NCBI GenBank assembly: GCA_947631385.1
Contig: CANRLE010000101.1
Span: forward strand, 1-9,814
Direction of reading: 5' to 3'
DNA length: 9,814 bases
DNA from: an uncultured Clostridia bacterium
Lineage (GTDB): Bacteria > Bacillota > Clostridia > TANB77 > CAG-508
Part shown: positions 1 through 5,499 of the stretch, one piece after another
How the letters are laid out: each line of letters begins with the position of its first letter
Position numbering within the stretch: position 1 is the stretch's first letter
Translations under genes and position numbers: made by a program
The notes under the pieces: model-generated
The model's input: only the letters and a program-made list of their open reading frames with translations
Told to the model about the DNA's origin: nothing
Databases searched by the model: none

Positions 1-997
1 TAGAAGTAAGTGTAATTGAATGACTATGTGCTTGTCCTGTTCCTGTTGCTGATGTTGTTGTGTTTTCGATTGAGACTGTATTACTTATATCTCCTGCTGG
101 TATTACTGTATGAGTATGCTCTCCTGCTGTGGTAGTTGGTCTAATTCCTGAAGTCGCAGCACTTGATGAATAAATTCCAGCAATTTGCGCAACTTGACAA
201 GTTGGTGAAGTTGGGCTACTGTATTGAGAATTGACTGGCGTAGCACCATATTCACATATTGGAATATGTGAATGGTTTCCGTTAGCTGAAGTAGTAGAAG
301 ATCTTCCTGAAAATGTACTTGTTACAGTTATTTTGGGCGATATAGTATGTGTATGACTTGGCATTTGATCAGCTGTTATTGCTACACCTGCAGTTGAAGT
401 AGCTGATTTATCATATGTATGTGTATGGCTTGGTATTTGATTTATAGTAAGTGCTACTCCTTCAGTTGCTGTTGCTGATTTTGAATAAGTATGAGTATGT
501 TTTCCTGCTGCAGATGTCGAACCTGAAAGTGCTGGTATTGAATGACTGTGACTTGGTAATTGTGCTTCGCTTAAAGTTATATTTTTTTGACCTCCTGTTT
601 TTTCTACTATATTAAATTCTGTTTGGTTCTCATCTAGTCCAACTAGTGTTTTTCCTTTTCCATATCTCTCCCATGTTCCTCCTAAAAATTCACTTGGATC
701 TGTTGAATTCGTTGATATGTATATGCTTCCTACTGGATACATTTTTAATTTCTCTTGTTCTAATAGTTTCAATAATTCTCCATATGTTGGATATTCATTT
801 GACTCTAATACTTCTTGATATGCTTGCTCCATCTTTGCTTGACTTACTTCATAATTCTCACTTATTTTTGCTGTTTCTTTTTCTTGACTTGCATTTTTGT
901 TCATTAATCCCACATTTATTAATAGTACATTTGCTAGTAAAAACATACATATTACTACTGTGAATAATGTTATTGCTCCTCTTTCCTTTTTTATCAT
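1..997 (-). CDS. Membrane-anchored surface protein with phage-tail-collar-like HxH-rich region (partial, C-terminus off left edge)
   Basis: An open frame of 332 codons runs from ATG at 997 to the left edge with no stop. The start is supported by a GGGGG-type ribosome binding site at about 1005-1010. Residues 1-32 are a short basic head (MIKKERG) followed by one hydrophobic span, a pilin/TadE-like N-terminus; the Glu5 of classical prepilins is absent. Residues 35-85 are polar and probably helical. From residue 87 (YPVGSIYIST...FLGGTWERYG) the protein resembles the T4 gp10/gp12-type collar domains of phage tail fibres. Seven HxH motifs follow (150-152, 167-169, 191-193, 215-217, 242-244, 294-296, 324-326), including three PSH(S/T)H units. 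In T4 fibre tips HxH motifs bind iron, so metal binding is a reasonable inference. No phage genes are nearby, so a cell-surface adhesin is likelier than a virion part. The domain assignment is by recognition only. Confidence 0.8.
   Translation of the reverse strand, partial: MIKKERGAITLFTVVICMFLLANVLLINVGLMNKNASQEKETAKISENYEVSQAKMEQAYQEVLESNEYPTYGELLKLLEQEKLKMYPVGSIYISTNSTDPSEFLGGTWERYGKGKTLVGLDENQTEFNIVEKTGGQKNITLSEAQLPSHSHSIPALSGSTSAAGKHTHTYSKSATATEGVALTINQIPSHTHTYDKSATSTAGVAITADQMPSHTHTISPKITVTSTFSGRSSTTSANGNHSHIPICEYGATPVNSQYSSPTSPTCQVAQIAGIYSSSAATSGIRPTTTAGEHTHTVIPAGDISNTVSIENTTTSATGTGQAHSHSITLTS
356..499 (-). repeat. Two tandem 72-bp repeats inside the HxH-rich protein gene
   Basis: Positions 428-499 and 356-427 encode two consecutive 24-residue units (residues 167-190 and 191-214) of the form HTHTYxKSAT(A/S)T(E/A)GVA(L/I)Tx(N/D)Q(I/M)PS. 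The protein repeat is clearer than the DNA repeat, so the duplication is not recent. A related but less regular unit precedes it at residues 143-166. Confidence 0.8.
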
Positions 998-1049
998 GGT
1001 AATTCCCCCTTTTCTTTTTATGTAATATTGTTATATCTTATTTACCATA

Positions 1050-1079
1050 TTTATACCATAATTGATTTAATATTTGCAA
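1050..1079 (-). promoter_or_regulatory. Probable sigma-A promoter of the HxH-rich surface-protein gene
   Basis: On the minus strand TTGCAA (1079-1074) is followed after 18 bases by TATAAA (1055-1050), preceded by an extended -10 TGG. This would give a leader of about 45 bases before the ribosome binding site. Confidence 0.5.
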
Positions 1080-1105
1080 GTCCTTTTTTAAAATAAATTA
1101 TTAAA

Positions 1106-1435
1106 CTAGTATTCTATTCCATCACACAAGTTATATACTTTTTGATATCCAAGCTTTTCTAATTGCTTTTGTGCTTTTTGGCTTCTATGACCTGTACTAC
1201 AATAAACAATAATCATTTGTGATTTGTCCTGTAACATAGTACTAGCCAACTTTTTTATTTCATACTCTGGCAATGAGACAGCACCTTCTAAATGACCTTC
1301 TTCGTATTCTTGTGGACTTCTGACGTCTAATAGGATTGCTCCTTGTTTAATCATTTTTTCTAATTGTTCTCTATTAATTTCTGTTTTGCAACAGCAACGA
1401 TTTCTATCTAATATATACTTAAATTTGTGTAACAT
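1106..1435 (-). CDS. Single-domain rhodanese-like sulfurtransferase
   Basis: A 109-residue protein made almost entirely of one rhodanese domain. LLDVRSPQEYEEGHLEGAVSLP (about 35-56) is the conserved substrate-binding segment. VYCSTGHRS (77-85) is the active-site loop, with Cys79 as the likely persulfide-carrying nucleophile. LCDGIEY at the C-terminus matches the usual L.GG...W end, but lacks the final Trp. Such proteins shuttle sulfane sulfur in the cytoplasm; the substrate cannot be told. The N-terminal CCC at 14-16 is unusual. GGAG lies about 8 bases before the ATG. The gene stands alone between the surface protein and the DnaA-box region. Confidence 0.9.
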   Translation of the reverse strand: MLHKFKYILDRNRCCCKTEINREQLEKMIKQGAILLDVRSPQEYEEGHLEGAVSLPEYEIKKLASTMLQDKSQMIIVYCSTGHRSQKAQKQLEKLGYQKVYNLCDGIEY

Positions 1436-1455
1436 TTTTCTTTCTCCTTTATTTT

Positions 1456-1485
1456 ATTATATGATTTTTTGACATTTTTCGTCAG
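1456..1485 (-). promoter_or_regulatory. Probable promoter of the rhodanese gene
   Basis: The minus strand reads CTGACG (1485-1480), an 18-base spacer, then TATAAT (1461-1456), about 20 bases before the start codon. The -10 is perfect and the -35 matches 4 of 6 positions. A TGTCAAA heptamer (1474-1468) lies in the spacer. Confidence 0.5.
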
Positions 1486-1610
1486 CTTTTTTTCCTTATT
1501 TTACCATTACATTACAACAATGTTTCAGAAGTATTACAATTATGTATCCTTTTCGTTTTTATGTTTCCTATTTTTTTTGAGTACGTGATTTTTAAATGTT
1601 GATACTTTTA

Positions 1611-1678
1611 TGTGGAAACTGTGGATAACTTTGTGAATAACTTTAATTTACTCATTTTTAATTCATAAGTTGTTCACA
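1611..1678. promoter_or_regulatory. Cluster of DnaA-box sequences in a gene-free region
   Basis: Three 9-mers stand in tandem: TGTGGAAAC (1611-1619, imperfect), TGTGGATAA (1620-1628, exact complement of TTATCCACA) and TGTGAATAA (1632-1640, complement of TTATTCACA). TTGTTCACA (1670-1678), in the opposite orientation, matches TTATNCACA at 8 of 9 positions. Such spacing is typical of bacterial oriC or other DnaA-binding loci. The surrounding 1436-1839 stretch holds no credible gene; apart from this cluster I see only the rhodanese promoter and a terminator at its edges. Confidence 0.6.
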
Positions 1679-1767
1679 GTTTAAGTTGGTTACTATAATT
1701 TTTTTGTCTTATTTTTATATCTATTACTTTTTATGTGCACCTTTTTTTGTTTGTTTCAAGAAAATGG

Positions 1768-1812
1768 AAAAAGTCTAAAATTATTTAAATTACTAAATAT
1801 TTTAGACTTTTT
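1768..1812 (-). terminator. Terminator downstream of the DUF1294 gene
   Basis: AAAAAGTCTAAAA (1768-1780) pairs perfectly with TTTTAGACTTTTT (1800-1812) across a 19-base AT-rich loop. It lies 28 bases past the DUF1294 stop. The minus-strand exit runs into TTTCCATTTT, so it should end the kinase-DUF1294 transcript; the T-rich plus-strand side could work in both directions. Confidence 0.7.
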
Positions 1813-1839
1813 ACTTTTTCTTCCATATGACATAATGTA

Positions 1840-2145
1840 TTAAAAGCATATCCAATAAATGAAAGCAATGATTTCTAATATTGTAATGAGTGGAAAACCT
1901 ATTACAAAGTTAAGTTTTTGTGTTTTGTGTCTAAAAGTATACATTCCTGCTGTAGTGCCAACTCCTCCTCCCAATGCTGTAATTAGAAATAAAGTTTTTT
2001 CTGGTATTCTCCATGACCCTTTTATCGCTTTTCTTTTGTCTAGCCACATGATAAAAAATCCAAATAAATTTATTATTAATAAGTAGATTAAAAGGTTTTG
2101 TACTGTGAATATCTCTTCTAAATATGTATTGTTTTGTTGAATCAT
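1840..2145 (-). CDS. DUF1294 family small membrane protein
   Basis: A 101-residue membrane protein of unknown function, recognised by the DUF1294 signature W.DKRKAIKGSWRIPEKTLFLITALGGGVGTTAGMYTFRHKT (about 34-74), with the conserved RIPE, GGG.G and HKT elements. Hydrophobic segments lie at about 16-34, 51-68 and 78-99. The start codon is only 2 bases after the kinase stop, and its AAAGGAAA ribosome binding site lies inside the kinase gene's last codons, so the two are almost certainly co-transcribed and translationally coupled. Functional cooperation with the kinase is possible but not shown; DUF1294 genes occur in many contexts. Confidence 0.88.
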   Translation of the reverse strand: MIQQNNTYLEEIFTVQNLLIYLLIINLFGFFIMWLDKRKAIKGSWRIPEKTLFLITALGGGVGTTAGMYTFRHKTQKLNFVIGFPLITILEIIAFIYWICF

Positions 2146-2147
2146 TT

Positions 2148-3599
2148 TTATTTCCTTTCTTGTATAGATTTTAAATCTTTGTTTTCAATTTTGTCTTGAC
2201 GATAAGATTCTATTTTGAATTCATTTTTCTTATCAAATTTTATTTGAATTACTTTGGTGAAGTTTTCTTCACATGGTGCACCGTATTCATTGATTATTAT
2301 GCTTGCTTCATATTGATTTAAGGTGTCAAATATATTCATGAAGCCCATTCCTGTACCACCGTTGTCTGCATGAGTTGTACTTGGCTTTATTCCTAAGTTT
2401 GATAAAGTTTCTAGTTCAAACTCTATACCAGAGTCGTATACGTATAGACTGTATATTCCGTCTATTATTCCTAGTCTTACTAGGATACTTTTATTGGTAT
2501 TTTCTGAATAATTGATTGCAATTATAGCATTTTTTATTAAGTCTGCTAGTAATATTTCTAGTTTGTCTTTGCCAATGTGATTGTTTACCATGTAATGTAT
2601 GTTGCCATTTATTTGAAGTTGAAAGTCTATTTTGTTTTTAATGCATTCTGCTTGCATGTATGATAACATGTCATCTATTTCTGGTATGTCTGTTTTTGCT
2701 AGTTCTATTACTGTTTCTTGTTTTATATCTTTTGCTATGTTTTCTATTCTGTCTTTTAGGTTATTTTCGTTTGCTATTTCTGTGTTTAACATTAGTTTGT
2801 TGAGTTTGTATTCTAGTGATTTTTGCTTGTGTGCTATTGAATGACTGGTTTTACTGAAGTTTAAGTTTTCTTTTTCTAGCTTTTCTACTTCTTCTTTTTT
2901 CTTGGCTAGTTCTTCTTTTGTTTCGTTTAGGTCTTGAATTAGTAATTTCTGTTTGTAGTATAGTTGTAAGGATTTTTGGATGGTGATGAACATTATAATA
3001 GAAAAGGCTACAAGACCTACAAAAAATTTGTCTGATTTAATTTTATCATAATTTGATAATATAATGACTATAAACAATATAATAATACTTATATTTAAAA
3101 TCAAAACATCAAAATAATCATTAATTAATTTTTCTTTTAAAAAGCTAAATCCCTTTTTAAATTTTTTAATTCTAAAAAAGCAGTAAAGCATTGCAAAGTA
3201 TATGATATCTATACTTACAAAACTAACATAGTTATTTTGTATATTTAAAAATCGATTAGGAAAATAACTTATTATGGATGAAAATATAAATATCGCATAA
3301 TTTATGCTTAAACATATTATAGTTACTAAAATTATATATCCTATATTATTTCTACCAAATTTTGAGAATATTATAGGTAACATTATTATTAAAAAGATTA
3401 TACTATTAGAGAAGTTAGAAAAATATTTAATTATTCCACAAATTATTGATATTATAATTATTTCTACTAAATTTTCTATTATTTTTAGTTTTGAGTATAC
3501 ATTCTTTGATACTGCATAATATGTACCTAAACTTATAGAAAATATTTTAAGTATATATATAAAAATATCTATTTGTTCTAAATTAAAACTATAGTTCAT
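2148..3599 (-). CDS. GHKL-type membrane sensor histidine kinase (AgrC-like architecture)
   Basis: A 483-residue protein. Residues about 10-210 form some six or seven hydrophobic spans, the sensing region. A coiled coil at about 212-250 (KEELAKKKEEVEKLEKEN) leads to TSHSIAHKQKSLEYKL, where His253 is the likely phosphoacceptor. In AgrC-type kinases the motif is HDxxNH; here His257 takes the Asn position. The ATPase follows: N box LLADLIKNAIIAI (350-362), G1 DSGIEF (389-394) and G2 GGTGMGF (414-420). This architecture suits a kinase reading an extracellular peptide or membrane state. It has its own promoter and GGAG ribosome binding site and is followed by DUF1294. The Spo0A-like regulator 0.3 kb upstream is the obvious partner, but they are separate transcription units, so the pairing is inferred. 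Confidence 0.88.
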   Translation of the reverse strand: MNYSFNLEQIDIFIYILKIFSISLGTYYAVSKNVYSKLKIIENLVEIIIISIICGIIKYFSNFSNSIIFLIIMLPIIFSKFGRNNIGYIILVTIICLSINYAIFIFSSIISYFPNRFLNIQNNYVSFVSIDIIYFAMLYCFFRIKKFKKGFSFLKEKLINDYFDVLILNISIIILFIVIILSNYDKIKSDKFFVGLVAFSIIMFITIQKSLQLYYKQKLLIQDLNETKEELAKKKEEVEKLEKENLNFSKTSHSIAHKQKSLEYKLNKLMLNTEIANENNLKDRIENIAKDIKQETVIELAKTDIPEIDDMLSYMQAECIKNKIDFQLQINGNIHYMVNNHIGKDKLEILLADLIKNAIIAINYSENTNKSILVRLGIIDGIYSLYVYDSGIEFELETLSNLGIKPSTTHADNGGTGMGFMNIFDTLNQYEASIIINEYGAPCEENFTKVIQIKFDKKNEFKIESYRQDKIENKDLKSIQERK

Positions 3600-3632
3600 T
3601 TTTATTCACTCCATTATAATTTATATATATTT

Positions 3633-3661
3633 ATTATATATAAAAAAATAAAGATAATCAA
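3633..3661 (-). promoter_or_regulatory. Sigma-A-type promoter of the sensor kinase gene
   Basis: The minus strand reads TTGATT (3661-3656), a 17-base spacer, then TATAAT (3638-3633), predicting a leader of about 27 bases. The -35 sits inside the ascending arm of the terminator ending the small-peptide transcript, so termination and initiation signals overlap. Confidence 0.6.
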
Positions 3662-3688
3662 TATACTTAATGTATATGACTATCTTTA
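3649..3688 (-). terminator. Terminator of the small-peptide gene
   Basis: A 16-pair hairpin with one mismatch and one bulge: arms 3649-3666 and 3672-3688, loop TTAAT. On the minus strand it is followed by TTTTTTTA. It lies 18 bases past the peptide stop codon. Confidence 0.7.
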
Positions 3689-3705
3689 CATGTTTGGTTA
3701 TTTAA

Positions 3706-3756
3706 TTATCCTATCCAACGACTTATCCAGTACATTAAATCATCCCACCAGCTCAT
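3706..3756 (-). CDS. 16-residue Trp-rich amphipathic peptide
   Basis: A short frame encodes MSWWDDLMYWISRWIG. AAGGTGGTG (3770-3762), an 8-of-9 match to the ideal Shine-Dalgarno, sits 5 bases before this ATG, which is why I chose it. An in-frame ATG at 3786 would add MSELEKGGER but has a poor ribosome binding site. As a helix, residues 3, 4, 7, 8, 10, 11, 14 and 15 form a hydrophobic, Trp-rich face and 2, 5, 6, 12, 13 and 16 a polar one. There is no Cys, so it is not an AgrD-type thiolactone precursor, and no signal peptide. The gene lies between a Spo0A-like regulator and a membrane sensor kinase, isolated by terminators on both sides. Options are a signal for the kinase, a phenol-soluble-modulin-like secreted peptide, a type I toxin or a regulatory leader. 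I do not recognise a family. Confidence 0.55.
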   Translation of the reverse strand: MSWWDDLMYWISRWIG

Positions 3757-3770
3757 TCTCTCACCACCTT

Positions 3771-3799
3771 TTTCTAGTTCGCTCATCTCTTGTTGTCAA
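3771..3799 (-). promoter_or_regulatory. Possible promoter of the small-peptide gene
   Basis: The minus strand reads TTGACA (3799-3794, perfect -35), a 17-base spacer, then TAGAAA (3776-3771, 4 of 6). The predicted transcription start, near 3764, falls inside the Shine-Dalgarno, which would give an almost leaderless message. The true start may therefore be elsewhere. Confidence 0.3.
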
Positions 3800-3801
3800 T
3801 A

Positions 3802-3842
3802 AAAAAATACCATTTATTACTTACAAATAAGCGGTATTTTTT
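3802..3842 (-). terminator. Terminator upstream of the small-peptide gene
   Basis: AAAAAATACC (3802-3811) pairs with GGTATTTTTT (3833-3842). A further inner helix, TTATT (3814-3818) with AATAA (3826-3830), is separated by a mismatch, and the loop is 7 bases. T-runs flank both sides. On the minus strand it is a second barrier after the regulator's own terminator, insulating the peptide gene from read-through. Confidence 0.65.
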
Positions 3843-3871
3843 AATAGAAAAACATGGTGAAAAATGGAAAA

Positions 3872-3896
3872 ATCTAGTATTTTTTCAATACTAGAT
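3872..3896 (-). terminator. Terminator of the response-regulator gene
   Basis: ATCTAGTATT (minus strand 3896-3887) pairs with AATACTAGAT (3881-3872) around a 5-base loop, followed by TTTTTCCATTTTT. The stem includes the TAG stop codon at 3893-3891, so termination immediately follows translation. Confidence 0.8.
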
Positions 3897-4679
3897 CATT
3901 TTCTTTATTTTATCTGCATAATAATATATAAACTCCATTGGTGTTGGTATTCCAGTTTCGTAATTAACTTTAGCTGTATAATAAGTTGTCAAATCTTCAA
4001 TTGACGAAACTCTCCATGCATGTATAATTGCATTCTGTATGCCATTAGTAATTGTATTGCCTGATTTCTTGTATACATTAGTCAAATGGCGAATTACATT
4101 TGTATCTGTACCTCCATTTTCTATTATATATAAAATTGCATCATGTATATATTGTCTTCCTTTTAGCTTTGCTGTCACACCTATCAAATCCATCTCACGA
4201 TAAATGCAATCTGATATTCTATTTTCGTTTTCTTTTAATTCTTCTTTAAACATTTCAACCGTTTGCCTTGGAGCCATTTCTCTTAAATTGAGAAATTTAT
4301 TTAATACATAATCAGCTGAATAGTTTGGATGGTCTTTGTATAAAATCAAATCTGCACCTTCTCGATGAAGAATATCATAAGTTCTTTTTGAATTAACATG
4401 TGTAGTTACTATAATTATTGGTTGATAATGTAAATTTAATTTCTTTAAATTAGATAAAAACTCTAAAGCATCTGCACTACCTGTCGTACTATTATTTAAT
4501 TCAATATCTAATACTATTCCTTCTGGATGCTTAAGTTTTACATATTTTAAGCCTTCTGTATCAGAATCAGTTAAGGCTATTAGTTCTATATCTTTTCTCT
4601 TTTTAATACAATTCACAAAATTATTACAATCTTGAACATCATCTTCAATTATTAGTATTTTCATGGGTTTGTCTTCCAT
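3891..4679 (-). CDS. Response regulator with Spo0A-type C-terminal DNA-binding domain
   Basis: A 262-residue protein. The receiver domain (about 6-125) has the acidic pocket E12-D13-D14, phosphoacceptor Asp58 in VLDIEL, Thr92 and Lys115 (YKD), so it should be phosphorylatable. A linker (130-160) leads to a Spo0A_C domain (about 163-260): DLIGVTAKLKGRQYIHDAI, ...GNTITNGIQNAIIHAW, ...GIPTPMEFIYYYADKI, which matches the order in B. subtilis Spo0A (IGVPAHIKG..., ...AIEVAW, ...PTNSEFIAMVADKL). In the recognition helix the B. subtilis contact residues E213, R214 and R217 align by hand with Thr, Asn and Gln, so its target is probably not the canonical 0A box. It may be a paralog rather than the master sporulation regulator. 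AGGAG precedes the ATG, and a terminator overlaps the stop. The downstream kinase is the likely phosphodonor (inference). Confidence 0.85.
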   Translation of the reverse strand: MEDKPMKILIIEDDVQDCNNFVNCIKKRKDIELIALTDSDTEGLKYVKLKHPEGIVLDIELNNSTTGSADALEFLSNLKKLNLHYQPIIIVTTHVNSKRTYDILHREGADLILYKDHPNYSADYVLNKFLNLREMAPRQTVEMFKEELKENENRISDCIYREMDLIGVTAKLKGRQYIHDAILYIIENGGTDTNVIRHLTNVYKKSGNTITNGIQNAIIHAWRVSSIEDLTTYYTAKVNYETGIPTPMEFIYYYADKIKKMI

Positions 4680-4710
4680 TCTTCTTTCTCCTCTCTTTTT
4701 TCATAGTTAT

Positions 4711-4719
4711 ACTATACCA
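4711..4719 (-). promoter_or_regulatory. Extended -10 promoter of the response-regulator gene
   Basis: The minus strand reads TGG then TATAGT (4716-4711), about 32 bases before the start codon. No good -35 lies at the right distance, so the TGn extension probably compensates. Confidence 0.45.
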
Positions 4720-4817
4720 TAATTTCTTATAAAACACCATATTTGAATAAAATATTTTTCTATTTCATTGTCAAATTTTTCCTATAAAATGAACCATATG
4801 TACAAGGAGGCATTATA

Positions 4818-5180
4818 ATGAATATTAATAATAGTATTAATGATATAGACGTAGAAAAACTAGACCAAATTGAAAGAGGAAAAAGAATTAAATATATTCG
4901 TGAAAATGAATTGAATATGAATAAAACTCAATTGGCAAAAGAAATTGGGGTTTCTGGTCAATTTTTGGGATTGGTGGAAGATGGCAAAGGTAATCTGGTT
5001 TATAAGAGTATTAAAAAATTGAAGAATTTGAGTGGACATTCTGCTGATTATATTTTATATGGACTTGATGATAGTACTATTGAAAAAACTAAGAAGTGCT
5101 TGCAAAATTATTCTGAAACTCAAATTACAAATGCACTGCAAACGATTAGAGAACTTGCTATTTTTTTAAAAAATATATAA
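4818..5180 (+). CDS. XRE/Cro-type helix-turn-helix transcriptional regulator
   Basis: A 120-residue protein. The HTH_3 domain (about 21-78) begins RGKRIKYIRENELNMNKTQLAKEIGVSGQFLGLVEDGKGNL: TQLAKEIGV is the first helix and turn, SGQFLGLVEDGK the recognition helix. SADYILYGLDD closes the domain in the usual way. The 35-residue C-terminal tail (QNYSETQITNALQTIRELAIFLKNI) is probably a dimerisation helix. AAGGAGG (4804-4810) is ideally placed before the ATG. It is transcribed divergently from the Spo0A-like regulator, with a shared control region of about 140 bases, and ends in its own terminator. It may repress itself or the neighbouring regulator; the targets are unknown. Confidence 0.88.
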   Translation: MNINNSINDIDVEKLDQIERGKRIKYIRENELNMNKTQLAKEIGVSGQFLGLVEDGKGNLVYKSIKKLKNLSGHSADYILYGLDDSTIEKTKKCLQNYSETQITNALQTIRELAIFLKNI

Positions 5181-5182
5181 TA

Positions 5183-5218
5183 AAAATATCCTGCTTAGAT
5201 AATTTGTTAGGATATTTT
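5183..5218 (+). terminator. Terminator of the XRE regulator gene
   Basis: AAAATATCCT (5183-5192) pairs with AGGATATTTT (5209-5218) around a 16-base loop. It begins 3 bases after the stop codon and is followed by an AT-rich tract rather than a pure T-run. Confidence 0.65.
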
Positions 5219-5240
5219 ATATTGTTTTCAATATATTATA

Positions 5241-5269
5241 TTGACTTGTATATTTTTGTTTGATAGAAT
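5241..5269 (+). promoter_or_regulatory. Strong sigma-A-type promoter of the 61-residue membrane protein gene
   Basis: TTGACT (5241-5246), a 17-base spacer, then TAGAAT (5264-5269) with an extended -10 TGA (5261-5263). Both hexamers match 5 of 6. The start near 5276 gives a leader of about 38 bases containing TTTTGTCAAATTA (5283-5295), a possible operator. Confidence 0.65.
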
Positions 5270-5313
5270 ATGCCATGTAGAATTTTGTCAAATTATGAAG
5301 GGCGGTATAAGAT

Positions 5314-5499
5314 ATGCTTACTAATTACTGGATTTATTTTTATACTCTATCAAAAGAACAACAATTAAGGCAAATTGCAATTATTATAGTTGCGTTATTA
5401 GCTATAAATGCTATATGTGTTTTTTTAACATTTCTAAAAACAAAATATTTGGATAATACAAAAAGTTCTTTATTTCAAAAATTTTTAAAAATACTATAA
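5314..5499 (+). CDS. Small single-span membrane protein, unknown function
   Basis: A 61-residue protein. An aromatic N-terminus (MLTNYWIYFYTLSKEQQLRQ) is followed by one hydrophobic span at about 21-42 (IAIIIVALLAINAICVFLTFL) and a basic tail (KTKYLDNTKSSLFQKFLKIL), which predicts a cytoplasmic C-terminus. No family recognised. The case for a real gene is contextual: a very good upstream promoter, GAAGGGCGG as ribosome binding site about 8 bases before the ATG, and isolation by the preceding terminator. Its last 25 bases overlap the 3' end of the convergent antiporter gene, and no terminator is seen in between. Confidence 0.6.
   Translation: MLTNYWIYFYTLSKEQQLRQIAIIIVALLAINAICVFLTFLKTKYLDNTKSSLFQKFLKIL

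Noticed and set aside
646..963. Plus-strand 105-residue frame rich in Leu, Ile and Phe
   Set aside because: It is antisense to the surface-protein gene, whose frame, start site and recognisable domains are much better supported.
1..1000. Prophage tail region at the left end
   Set aside because: Only one tail-fibre-like gene is present, it begins with a host-type membrane anchor, and its neighbours are ordinary chromosomal genes.
1752..1829. Minus-strand frame of about 25 residues starting MSYGRKSKKSK just past the DUF1294 stop
   Set aside because: It has no ribosome binding site and runs through the terminator hairpin; the basic/hydrophobic look follows from the A/T-rich stem.
3706..3786. 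26-residue version of the Trp-rich peptide from the ATG at 3786
   Set aside because: The upstream sequence is a poor ribosome binding site, while the internal ATG at 3756 has a near-perfect one; not fully excluded.
3600..3890. AgrD-type cyclic peptide gene near the AgrC-like kinase
   Set aside because: No frame here has a Cys followed by the acidic tail of AgrD; the only credible frame lacks cysteine.
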